Assembly (NCBI GenBank): GCA_009801085.1 | Contig: VNWV01000006.1 | Span: 2,480,001-2,544,000 of the forward strand | DNA length: 64,000 nt | Direction of reading: 5' to 3' | Source: Lasiodiplodia sp. COLG20 | Taxonomy: Eukaryota; Ascomycota; Dothideomycetes; Botryosphaeriales; Botryosphaeriaceae | In this document: positions 46,534 through 56,265 of the stretch, piece by piece | Layout of the letters: each line of letters starts with the position of its first letter | Position numbering within the stretch: position 1 is the first letter of the stretch | Program-made: the position numbers and the translations under genes | The notes under the pieces: generated by a model | Databases searched by the model: none | Seen by the model: only the letters and a program-made list of their open reading frames with translations | Told to the model about the DNA's origin: nothing

Positions 46534-47802
46534 TCATCCTTCCACAAACTCAAAACACAAGCCCCCGGGCATGCCGTTGACGCCCCAATGCTTCCCTGCA
46601 ATCAAGTCGCCGCGGCCCTCCTCCCAGTCCGCCTTGACCCCGCAGATGCGCGTATTCCAGACCACTCGTGTGCGCTCCAGCGTCCACGCCAAGCCGAGGG
46701 GCGTCATGTCGACCTTCACCTCATCACCAGCATCCTCTCCCTGCGTCCCACCAACACCTTCCCCTCCCGGCAGCGGGAGGAGTGATAGGCAGGTGCGGAA
46801 GAGGCGCTGCGCAAGGCGGAGACCCTTGGATGCACCGCCGTCGTCGTCACGCGGCAGGTGGTAAGCCGCAAGGCCGGCAAGGAAAGGGTAGATGGCGGTG
46901 GTGATGGTGGGCGCATTTGGGCGACGTAGAGGGTGATGCTGACGGTTATCACTAGACTCGGCCCAGTCACGGCGGCGACCGCCGGGCAGATGATTGTTGT
47001 CGCTGCGGTGATTACGAGGCCCTCCTCCTGGTGCTCCTTCGTGATGCTGATGGTGCCTGACGAGCGCGGCTGTGGTGCGTTTGATCAACGTGGCGTCAGT
47101 GCGCAAGTCTGCTGCTAATGCTGGTGCTGCTCCTGTTATGAGGGATGATGAGGAGGAATGATGCGCGGTTGTTGCTCCTCCTGCTCCTGCCGCGTGGCTG
47201 CTCGGTTGGTACCGGGGCCGCGGCCGCGGCCCCAGATGTGGGCTGTGCGGTGCGGAGCATGTTGGCGCTGCTGCTGGTGAGGCTGCTGACGCAGATACCG
47301 CGTCGGGTAAGGCTGCTGCCGATGAAGGTTCGAGCGTCAGCATAGGGTTTCCAGCTATTGTCATCATCGAAGGAGCTGTTAGTCAGCCCTGCCTGGACCG
47401 CTCACTCTCCCACAGTAGACAAATGACAAATAAGGTAAAAGAAGAGGACTTACGCGTGCCATCGGGATCGGTCGCCTTTTCTACGCTGACCCCCGCTTTC
47501 TCCATGGCCTTTTTGAAGGCTTCGAGTGCGAGGTAATATTCGCCCAAGTGCATACGCAGGATGCCTAGGTTGGCCCATAGGGCAGCGCGATTGAGCCCAG
47601 GAGTGTTCCGTGAGCGCCGAAGGAGGCGTTGGATATGGATGATGGCCTCGGACCAGTCATAATTCCTGAAGAGGAGGATTGCGTGTTCCCAAATTTCCTT
47701 GGCTTCTCGAAGGCTGAGAGTGGTCTGATTGGTTCTCGATGCTGTTAGACTGGGGCCGGAAACTGGTCCTTGGGGTGAAGTTGCTGATTTCTGCAAGTTC
47801 AT
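46534..47802 (-). CDS. TPR-repeat protein of unknown role
   Basis: Exons on the - strand are 47454-47802 and 46534-47375 (78-nt intron, CTGACTAAC branch), giving 396 residues. Residues about 30-105 contain two or three tetratricopeptide helices (EIWEHAILLFRNYDWSEAIIHIQRLL; AALWANLGILRMHLGEYYLALEAFKKAME), a fold used for protein-protein contacts. The middle is low-complexity Ala/Ser/Pro/His, probably disordered. The C-terminal part is folded again (AIYPFLAGLAAYHLP, then LAWTLERTRVVWNTRICGVKADWEEGRGDLIAGKHWGVNG) and is probably conserved in related fungi. TPR-first architecture loosely recalls NoxR/p67phox, but I see no further support for that. The exon join was chosen because it keeps frame. 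Confidence 0.7.
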
Positions 47803-48062
47803 GCACTGTTGTTCTGCTTGCTATTATTCGCTAAGGGTTTGCACAGATATGTCGGGCTTTGTATCTACTGAGGCTGGTAGTAGCGCTAGCCGACGATAGC
47901 CACGGCCTTAAATATTGTAGAGATGTACGTTACGTGATGCCGACGGCATTTGATGCCTGAGGTCGGCGACAGCTCTTACACGTGATGTTGTGCAGACAGA
48001 AGCGGTTGCCATGAGCACGCGTTGCGAATCGCGAGCAGAAACAGACCGCTGATGAGTTTCGG

Positions 48063-48584
48063 TCACTTGGCGGCGGATTCCTTCCTGATGACTGCCAGAA
48101 CCTCGTATGGGACGAGCCCACAATCCTCCACAATCTCCACAGAGGTGAATCCGGGAACGATAAACGAGTCTTGAAAATCGGCCCAGTCAGCCCTCGGTCC
48201 TAGGAATATGGCAAGCTGAAGGCGTGCTTGACCGAAGATCTCGAAATATCGCTTGACAAGCGCTGGCACGCGCGGGTAAACGAAGACCCAAATAGGAATA
48301 TCCTCTGCTCTAGGGCACAAGTCCCACGTGCCACCAACGACAAAAGTGGATTCTTCAGGGAGGTACTTGTTGACAGATGAGTTGACTTCTACACCCTCAA
48401 CGGTGCGAGAGGGGTCTCTGCTACTAAGAATTGCTTCGAACAAGCCGCTCCCGGCGCCGATGGAGAGAACAGGCGCCTTTGACACAGAGAGGATTTCATC
48501 GAGTTTCGAAAATAAGACGTTGGAGAGGCTCAAACAACAGTCCGGGTGATGCGTTGGCACGTCGGATAGTGTTGGCAACATCAC
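48063..48584 (-). CDS. Small methyltransferase-like protein
   Basis: Single exon, 173 residues. The segment VLSIGAGSGLFEAIL (about 39-53), followed by an acidic strand end GVEVNSS, fits motif I of Rossmann-fold SAM methyltransferases, and WVFVYPRVPALVKRYF and FLGPRADW could be later strands. It is short for a complete methyltransferase and lacks an obvious substrate domain, so it may be a catalytically dead or minimal member. It lies 260 nt upstream of the TPR gene in the same direction. The product is unrecognised beyond the fold. Confidence 0.6.
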   Translation of the reverse strand: MMLPTLSDVPTHHPDCCLSLSNVLFSKLDEILSVSKAPVLSIGAGSGLFEAILSSRDPSRTVEGVEVNSSVNKYLPEESTFVVGGTWDLCPRAEDIPIWVFVYPRVPALVKRYFEIFGQARLQLAIFLGPRADWADFQDSFIVPGFTSVEIVEDCGLVPYEVLAVIRKESAAK

Positions 48585-50056
48585 GATGGCGCGCCTGAAG
48601 CGGGAGAGACGAGAAGGTCTGCACGGAGCTTGCTTGCTCTAACGGTTAATATGTAATGAGGGCGACAACGTGGCTGAGGTGCGGTGTTGCAGTTGGGTGT
48701 TCAGGTTAGGCGGTCAGCGCGAAAATAGACTAACAAGGAGCAGCCCTGCACCACACGGCGGAGGATTCAGAGGTGCGCTGATGTTGAAGGGCGGGTTAGC
48801 CAAGCTCCCCAGACGTACACAGTAGAGAAAAACGGAAGCGTCACGTGCCACGGCGCGATCAGACCATGCAGAATCGGCCGAATGGTCGCGATTAACTTGG
48901 CCGCCGGTACCGACGGGCCCGAGAGGAATGCTTCCAGTTTGATTGCCGTTTTGAGGTCGATTGCCCTTCACGGACACGCCGTGGTCAGCACTAAAATAGA
49001 TATGCAGGAACCCTTTATTTGCGATCACAGCTGGAGCACATCAATAGCGCGGTCGACGGCAGCTGAAGGCGTCGTTAAGTCCGCGGGTGACAGCAGCCAC
49101 GGGTAGATGCCGAACCGAGGCTCAGGGCTCGGGAGGCATGCACAGGGCAGGAGGAGCCAACTGAGATGAGAGTGGATCAGGTGGCCAGCGCTACAGAGGC
49201 GTGTGGGGTTCAGGAACAAGGAGACGGCGGCTTTGTACACCGACTCAGATCGTAGATTTGGCAGCGTGACAGGCGGATATTGTGCAGGATTCTGGAGGCG
49301 CGACGCGAGCATTGGCAGTGGAGAGGCGCGCCGGGCGAGCCGTGAATGGCCGCGGGAGCTCGGCGTGTTGGCGCGGTGCGGAAGGATCGCGGGACTGGTC
49401 GGTGGTGCTGGCCGGCGCCGGGCCCGATGCGCGCGGCTCCCGTGCACGGTGGGCAGGGCGTGTCGGAGGCGAGCTGGGCAGCGGAGGGCGGCGACGTCAC
49501 CTGCGAGGGTGGCAGCTGGGGCGGGGCGGCCGGGGGCGGACGAGATGGTCGGGCTTGCGGTGTTGAGGGCTGGGCTTGCCTGAGGCGTCGGCGGCGCGGC
49601 CAAAAATAGAGCGGAGGCTGTGCAGGGGCGATCGGCGGCACAAGCTTGACGGGCTTGGCGTCTGGAGCCCTATTCTACACGGGCGAACACCACGCTCCAC
49701 TGTAAGCCCACATGGCCTGGCAGCAACCCCTCGGCCCGCGCAATGCGAGAACGAGACGTGCGCGATCCCGTTGCGCCAGCCTCAGTGCTCACTGCACTCT
49801 CACGTCCGCACCAAGGCGCGTTGCACCACCGCCGCGTGTTGGCTCATCCTTCGCCTATTTTCAGCGGCTCGCGGTTGCTACTATCAGCCTTACTGCCGCC
49901 ATGAGCCCGTAGATAATATGCCTGCTCGCCACCCGCTCCACGCTGCCGGATTTCACTTGTGTGACTCGCCTCCGCCCTCGCTTCTCTGGTGATCGCTCGG
50001 TGCTAGCTCGTTTTAGCCTGCCCTCTGCAGCATCCTGATCGCCGCCAGGTCCCAAG
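48585..50056. other. 1.5 kb spacer without a recognisable gene
   Basis: GC-rich with overlapping open frames on both strands (about 49.0-49.7 kb) that look like chance frames. A C-rich leader precedes the proline-rich protein gene. Confidence 0.45.
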
Positions 50057-51268
50057 ATGCAACCCTGTTCCGCGTCCGCTCCCGCTTTGGCCTCCGCTGC
50101 CCGCGACCAAGGCCGTCTGGTGACTCCAGGGCCCGACTATATCAGCTATACAGCCCACCTGCTGCTCGCCTCCTCCACCCTTCTCGCCCAGGTCGGCACC
50201 TGCGCCGGCATGGACCAGTCTCGACCCAGCCAATCACACGACGCCTCCGACCATTCCGCTCCTGACTGGCACCGTTCTCTAGAAAACCCGCCCACCTCGC
50301 GCTGGGCGAACGTCCGTGTTCCTGATTGGCAACGCACCCGCGACGCGCGCCCTCCCTCCGCCGAATCGGACGAGGAAAGGAGAAAAAGAAAGCCCCGAAA
50401 GCTGGAAGCACTGATCCGCCGCCGCCCAGAAGATACAACCAGCGGCCCTCCCCGCTCGCTGTCGCCTTTCTCTTACCACCCCGCCCGCGAACTGTCTCGG
50501 TCTGCCCCAGCCTCGCAAGTCTCCTACCCCGAAGCCATCTCCGGACCCACCACCATGCCGTCGACCTCTCACCATGACTTGCGTCCGTCGCCGCTGAGGG
50601 TGCCCTCGCACCCCTCCGGCCGCAACTACACCGCGCAGCCACCCGCGCGAACCGTTTCTAGCGACTATCCTACCAGTCCAGAATACTTCTACCCCCTCTC
50701 CCCGCTTGACCGCCCGCGCTCCTCGTCTCACAACGGCGAGACTCTCCGTTCTCCCCTCCGTGCGGCTCGCACTTACCCCGGAACCCCCTGGGAAAGCTCG
50801 CCGAACCGCACCGCCCAGGAGCAGCGCAGGCCAAGCACCGCCTTCGAAAGCGACGCTGAACTCCACCGCTTCGCCGAGGCGACAAGCGGCTTCGACCCAT
50901 TCTCTCCTGTGCGCCAGGCGCGGCCCCTGAGCCAGGTTCTCTACAGAGAATACTATGCTCCTCGGCCACCACCGCCTCAGCAGCCTAGCTCCCGCTCTCA
51001 GCCTCTCCCGCAATACCCCTTCGACCAGAACTATTCCATGGACCAGAACGTCGCCGTCACACGCTCCTCTGCGGACTTGGTTGCAGCATTAAGATCGATG
51101 GAAGAAGATGACGACGAGTACAGCATGCCGCCGGACGATGAGGAGCTTCCCGACTACGCTCAAAGTCAATGGGAAGCTCAGAGCCACCAACGTCGGGCGG
51201 CTGCGCGCAGGGCCGCCGAGTTGGAAAGACAGTGGATGGAGGCAAGGCAGAGAAGAGACTCACGATGA
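50057..51268 (+). CDS. Disordered Pro/Ser/Arg-rich protein of unknown function
   Basis: Single open frame of 403 residues. The true start could be Met52 (MDQSRPSQSH), since residues 1-51 are weakly protein-like. The composition is dominated by Pro, Ser, Arg and Gln, and the order suggests intrinsic disorder: DWHRSLENPPTSRW and RVPDWQ near 70-92, a basic patch ERRKRKPRKLEALIRRR near 107-123, many SP/TP sites, then PRPPPPQQP. The C-terminus is different: DDDEYSMPPDDEELPDYAQSQWEAQ, followed by an Ala/Arg/Glu helix (HQRRAAARRAAELERQW), likely a short coiled coil. The many SP/TP sites suggest kinase regulation. I recognise no family. Confidence 0.6.
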   Translation: MQPCSASAPALASAARDQGRLVTPGPDYISYTAHLLLASSTLLAQVGTCAGMDQSRPSQSHDASDHSAPDWHRSLENPPTSRWANVRVPDWQRTRDARPPSAESDEERRKRKPRKLEALIRRRPEDTTSGPPRSLSPFSYHPARELSRSAPASQVSYPEAISGPTTMPSTSHHDLRPSPLRVPSHPSGRNYTAQPPARTVSSDYPTSPEYFYPLSPLDRPRSSSHNGETLRSPLRAARTYPGTPWESSPNRTAQEQRRPSTAFESDAELHRFAEATSGFDPFSPVRQARPLSQVLYREYYAPRPPPPQQPSSRSQPLPQYPFDQNYSMDQNVAVTRSSADLVAALRSMEEDDDEYSMPPDDEELPDYAQSQWEAQSHQRRAAARRAAELERQWMEARQRRDSR

Positions 51269-54200
51269 CGCACTGGGCAACAAGAAAACAACAAAAGCAA
51301 AGAAGTGTTTTATTATCACGAAAGTCAACGGCAAGAGCTTGAGAAAGTCAGGTTTGGTGGTACATTTCGGACTTCTTCACTTCTAGATCGGTCGCTACCC
51401 ATCTCCCCACGATTTCCCTATGTCTCCTTCACAAGTTTTGTGAAAGCGTTTTTAGCGATTGATACCCTCGCTTGCGGAAACCAAGATATGGCTTCTTGGA
51501 TGCATTCGTTTTTTTTTGTGTTCCCACCCTTATTTTTCCCTTTTATGCTTTTGCCGCCGTATATATAGTATCTTCTCGGTAGCACATATTCCCCTTTCCA
51601 ATCGCAAGAATCTCTGGGCAGCTAAAATGTAGCTCGCCACCCGCCACCGCCTGAATTCCAGCTCCGCAGTGAACACCGCGCTGAGACAAGTTTTTCAGGA
51701 ACCCCACACAAAGGCGCAATTGCCGCGGCAGCTAGCATGGTGCGCCGGCATAACGATGAAGCGCCGCGCGTACGCCGTCTCTCGTCCCGCCGGAGGCAGT
51801 TGTAGCGACACTCGCATGACATCAGCAGACGGCTAAAGAGTGTGCAGGCGGACGATGGGGCCTTCGGTTGCACAAGTCAGAACGGGGGTTGAAGGATCCA
51901 CCAATGCACGCCATTGGCTTGATCCAAAAATAAATTCCTCCCACCGACAGCCGGGCGGCATGCATGCATGTGGATCTCGAAGGGAGGAGAACGTGGCCTA
52001 GCGTCACGCACACGTCGTTTTTCTTCCTGCGATAAGCTTAGAGGAAGGGTGATCCCACGCACCTCGGGCCCATCTTTTCTAATCTCACAAAGCTCTCGCA
52101 GCCACGCGAATCTGGAGACTGACGAGTGATGGGTCGTGGGTGGGTTGTCGGAGCGAGCCAAAGCGGATCACCACGCCGATCTCCCTGCACAAAGCCTCAT
52201 GGTCAAACAATTGATACCCGACAGACGCAGCCGTGATGCAGAATTGCAAAAACGTGGAGGCGCATGCATGGAGAAAATCTCATCTTGATGACGGGAAGGG
52301 CATCCCGGCTCGTCCAATGCCCGCCCGAGAGAACCATATTCCCGGCACCCGCCCACGCACAAGTGCGCAACCTGCGCCGCCATGCACGCACGCCGGCCCG
52401 CCGCGGCTGCAATTATTAACGGGGAGGCATTTGTTCACCCTGTCTTTGATCAACACCCCCCCTTCTGACCTACCTTTTGGACCCCAAATTCTCCGCTTAA
52501 GCGAATCTAACGTCCCTCGAAGGATTCGGCGGCGCGCGCCCACTCGCGCTCTTTGTTTTGCAAAACCTCCACCATCTGTGCACGCGCACACGGATCATTG
52601 CCCACGCCCGGAGCGCTGGACGGAAGCTTCCACCAGAAGGGGGCAGCCCAGAATGTGCAAAGCAGACCAGTACTTGGCCCAGGATGGCCCAATGCATACG
52701 CAAATTCCTGAGGAGCTCGAACGCATTCCTCCTGCGCATCAGATACTCCTTCTCATTCCTTCTTTCATTTTCTCCCTAATCTCGCCCTTCTCAGGGATCG
52801 ACGACGTAAGATGCCATGATGGTGTTGTCCACTCACCTATTTTGTCGTGCATACGCAATCCGTGCCCAGCTTTCTGACCTCATGCTTTTTCTCACATACA
52901 CACCACGCGCCCTTCCTATCATTCTCGTCCCATGCAGGACACAACATATTGCCGTTCGTGACGTTCTGCACGTGTATGCTAATGTTAGATATGTTTGATG
53001 TGACGGATCGGCGCTCCGAAGGAGCCGAATTCCCTACGAGGCAGTCCCGAGCAAAGGGAAAAAGGGCAGCACAGAGCAATGTTACTTCGACTAATGCTAC
53101 TAGAATGCCGGGGAAGAGGGGTAGCCGGGCACGGGTTGCCGAAATAACGTCTTTAGCGGTGAGGCTATTCCCGTACGCGTTAAGTTGGGCACATCAGAGG
53201 TTGGCATCATAGCGTGTGTGCGAAGAAAACAAGTGCGGCGCGGGTCGCGGCACGGTGCTGCCGTTCTTGGGTGTATGGTCTTTCTGGGGTTAGCATGCGT
53301 TCGGCACCTTGCGGCGGGACGAGAGTCAGTGTGTAACGTTGGTGTGTATGAGAGGAGAAAAGGCGCAAGTGGGCCAGTGCCTCCTCGTCCATGGAAAAAA
53401 AAAATTAAGGGCTGGTTCCGTGTGGATGGGATGGTGGTCCCCTGTGGTTGGTTTGATTTCGCCTACGATCAAGTGGCACGCAATCACACGCCCTCACCCC
53501 CCTGCCTCCTTTTCATCTTGCGCACCGTCTGGGTCCGCCATGCTGGTCGCGACCGGCACGGCTCGTGAATACGACAGTTGCCGCGTCGGTGGGAACCCAT
53601 TTCGGGTCATTGCGAAGATTAGAGTCGTTGGTTGGCGTGTGCGTCTGCTTTTTTTCTTACTCATGGCGTCTTAGGGCAAGGGTGGTGGCGGGAAGGTGCT
53701 TATGCCATGCATGACCCCGATCTAGGCATTGTGGTTGACTCTGGGGTTTGCATTCTTGTCAGTGACATGACGCGTTCGGTCATCAGGAGTGTTTGGGAAG
53801 CACTTCATGCCAAACATAGAAGCGGAACCCATCAGTCAATCGACGAGAAAACTGCTCGTCTGACTGACTAGCGTCCGTAGAAGGGCGCTGCAGCTAAGAG
53901 CTGAGGCCAAAAATGATGAAACTGCCAAAGATAGCCTAAGCTGAAGGGAGTATCGGGACCCGAGAAGTTGCCTGGGTATGAACGCATGGTCAAAACACTG
54001 CCGCTGGCTCGGAGGGCGAATGAACTCCCCACCTAGCACTGGTAGTTGAGAAATTTCTTCACGCTAGCCTTCGGACACGCCGGGCCATCCAATGTAACCT
54101 CATTGATGAGTGTGGAGCAGTGGGTGCGAAGAAACAGAGGCAGGGAGCGGTTCACAACAATCGGACGCAGAGCTCGTTAGAGAAAGTGCAATGGCGCTCT

Positions 54201-54465
54201 CATGATGCCGCAGACAGCTGGCATGGTGGTCGTGCACTATAGCGTGGACGCTGGTGGAAATATCGGGAAGCTTGCATGTGATGAAACAAGAAGGCGGACG
54301 TTCTGGCCCAGGATGCCAAACAAAGAAAAGATCATTATGGACTGACCACTCAGAACTGCACACCACGGCCCTGCCGTTGTTGGTGCCAGCCGGTTGGCCA
54401 AGAAGATACCTACAGAAATGTAACAGCAAATCACCACTTCATCTCTAAATATAGTGCCTCTCCGC
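51269..54465. other. 3.2 kb spacer without a recognisable gene, holding a foldback remnant
   Basis: Apart from the terminal fragment at about 54,057-54,078, only short open frames are seen. The 52,233-52,877 frame (214 codons) has no family resemblance. Confidence 0.5.
54057..54078. repeat. Foldback element, copy F: right terminus only
   Basis: The sequence cttcacgctagccttcggac matches the right outer terminus of copy E (ttaacgctagccttcggatg). No hairpin or left terminus is found nearby, so this is a remnant or a solo end. Confidence 0.55.
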
Positions 54466-55692
54466 TCACCGATTGTCGATCCTCGCCGTCTTGGGGCTCA
54501 CAGCTTCCCCATTTCTTGTGCGAGACCGTTTTTTGTGGCTTGAAGTCTCTTGGTCTATCATTTCGGGAGAAGCGGAGCCCGAATCTCGGTCGTCTCCCTC
54601 ACTCACCTTCCTCTTTCTACCACGGCTGGGGGAGATTGCCTGAGGAGACTCGGGCATGAGAAGACTCACCTTGCCATTTGTCACAGACCCCCTGCGGTCC
54701 GCCTGCTGCCAGACCCGCAGGTCGCAGAGGGGCAGCGTCCTCACGTCGCTGCCGCCTTCCAATTCGGCCCAGAAGTGCTGGCGAAACCACATCGCGATCC
54801 AGTCCATCGGCACGACCGATGAGGCCAGACCGCCATTGATCTTCTGCCGCCGCCTGTCGACCCAGTCGGCCGCCAGCAGCGTCACAGTGGGCGCCATCCT
54901 GGACGGGTGCCAGGGGTTGATCTCGCCGCCGAGCGCCCACATCTCCCATGCAGTGCCCCAGTCCGAGACGGGGGCGTCGGCAGAGAAGTACGGCTCGTCT
55001 GCGCCGTTGCTCTTCATCAGGCCGAAAGCGTGACACACTTCATGCGTGACGGTGACGGCAAGGAAGAATGAGTAGCGCAGCCGTGCCTCGGGGGAGTAAC
55101 CCTGGAGGGCGTCCCGCGCATATGCTCTGAAGTCGGCGTGCAGCTTCGTCCGCACCCGTCTCCGCTGCTGGTGAGTCTTCTGGAACCAGGCGTGCACCGC
55201 ACCAGGCGCTTGCCTCTGCCGCTTACTGCTGTTAACGGCGTACAGCTGTGTGCGTCCGCAACTAACAAAGTCCGGGAAGATGTCGAAGTCGAAGTCGACG
55301 AAATCGGCCAGGTTGAGCAGTGCGTCCGACACGACGGCGTAGTGCCCGCGGTTGTACTCGCAGACCTGCTCGAGGACTTTCTTATTAGTGCGTGTAGGAT
55401 GGACGACTTCGAAGTCGTACGCAGCCTTGACGAACCATCCAAGCATCGGCACCACGGTGATGAAAAGCGACGCTAACCGGAGCGCGAGTTCCATGCCTTC
55501 ATACTCGTCAGTGCTCAGCGACGGGAAGTTCGTCTGACGGAATAGCGGGTGAATAGGGTTGCTGAGGTCTGGAGCGGTCCCAGATGAGAGCTCGAACACT
55601 TCTGAAAGCTGAGGCTTGCTCTCTACTGCTTCCTTGAATATTTTTTCGAGGTTGTTGTCCCCCGTTTCGATTGAAGTATCGTTAGTCTTCAT
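54466..55692 (-). CDS. Orphan HExxH protein, probable zinc metallopeptidase-like
   Basis: Single exon, 408 residues. A hydrophobic stretch (about 72-92, ALRLASLFITVVPMLGWFV) precedes a region rich in Phe/Asp (FVDFDFDIFPDFV). The motif VTHEVCHAFGL puts HExxH at residues 217-221, with a downstream glutamate in AWEMWALGG (E250) as a candidate third zinc ligand, the arrangement of gluzincin-type enzymes. The C-terminus is basic and disordered with nuclear-signal-like clusters (RGRKRK, HKKRSRTR) and several Ser/Glu stretches. I recognise no named peptidase family. It lacks a signal peptide, so a cytosolic or nuclear role is likelier than secretion. Confidence 0.7.
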   Translation of the reverse strand: MKTNDTSIETGDNNLEKIFKEAVESKPQLSEVFELSSGTAPDLSNPIHPLFRQTNFPSLSTDEYEGMELALRLASLFITVVPMLGWFVKAAYDFEVVHPTRTNKKVLEQVCEYNRGHYAVVSDALLNLADFVDFDFDIFPDFVSCGRTQLYAVNSSKRQRQAPGAVHAWFQKTHQQRRRVRTKLHADFRAYARDALQGYSPEARLRYSFFLAVTVTHEVCHAFGLMKSNGADEPYFSADAPVSDWGTAWEMWALGGEINPWHPSRMAPTVTLLAADWVDRRRQKINGGLASSVVPMDWIAMWFRQHFWAELEGGSDVRTLPLCDLRVWQQADRRGSVTNGKVSLLMPESPQAISPSRGRKRKVSEGDDRDSGSASPEMIDQETSSHKKRSRTRNGEAVSPKTARIDNR

Positions 55693-56265
55693 TACGCATT
55701 ACTCACCTGACTGCCAGCAGTCCCGGGTTATTAGAAAAACAACGTCGAAATACAAAGAGTGTGGGTGCTACCAGACGAGCAGCGTTACGCACCAGGCAGT
55801 CATATACGAGAAGGAGCATTGTTTTATACAATCGCGGAAGTAACAAAGCGGCGAAGACAAAGGGGATTGAACAAGACCTTGGTCCCAAAAATAGGAGACG
55901 GTAGTTGAGACAATGTAGTCCGGCGGGAACAAAGAATTGTATACGCCATTTGAGCGAGCTGTGCTCACGAAGGTGGCCTTCATGATGTTCAAAGTCTGGT
56001 GCAAAGGGTCGGTGTTGATGGCTGTTCTGAGACGGAGACAGCCGCAGGGCCACTAATATGGCTCCGGATCCCGGGCGTTTGACCATATCTCCTAGAACAT
56101 CAAGCGTTTAGAGTAATGCTGTTCCTGCGATGCGGATGGTGATAGCGCGTGCTGGTGGATGTTTAGGGTGGGCATGTTTAGCCGAGAGGGGCCGTGGGTG
56201 GGCGGTCAACCAACGTCATCTGCCACTCGAGACTCCTCCACAAACAACCCCGTCACCGCTCCGAC
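55693..56265. promoter_or_regulatory. Divergent spacer between the HExxH gene and the TBC gene
   Basis: 573 nt between opposite starts. No clear TATA box or other motif stands out. Confidence 0.4.

Noticed and set aside
47454..47802. NoxR (p67phox-like) identity for the TPR protein
   Set aside because: Only the N-terminal TPR layout agrees. No activation-domain or PB1 signature was seen.
50279..51013. 244-codon minus frame over the proline-rich gene
   Set aside because: Composition typical of antisense to Pro/Ser/Arg-rich codons. The + frame has ordered acidic and coiled-coil sections.
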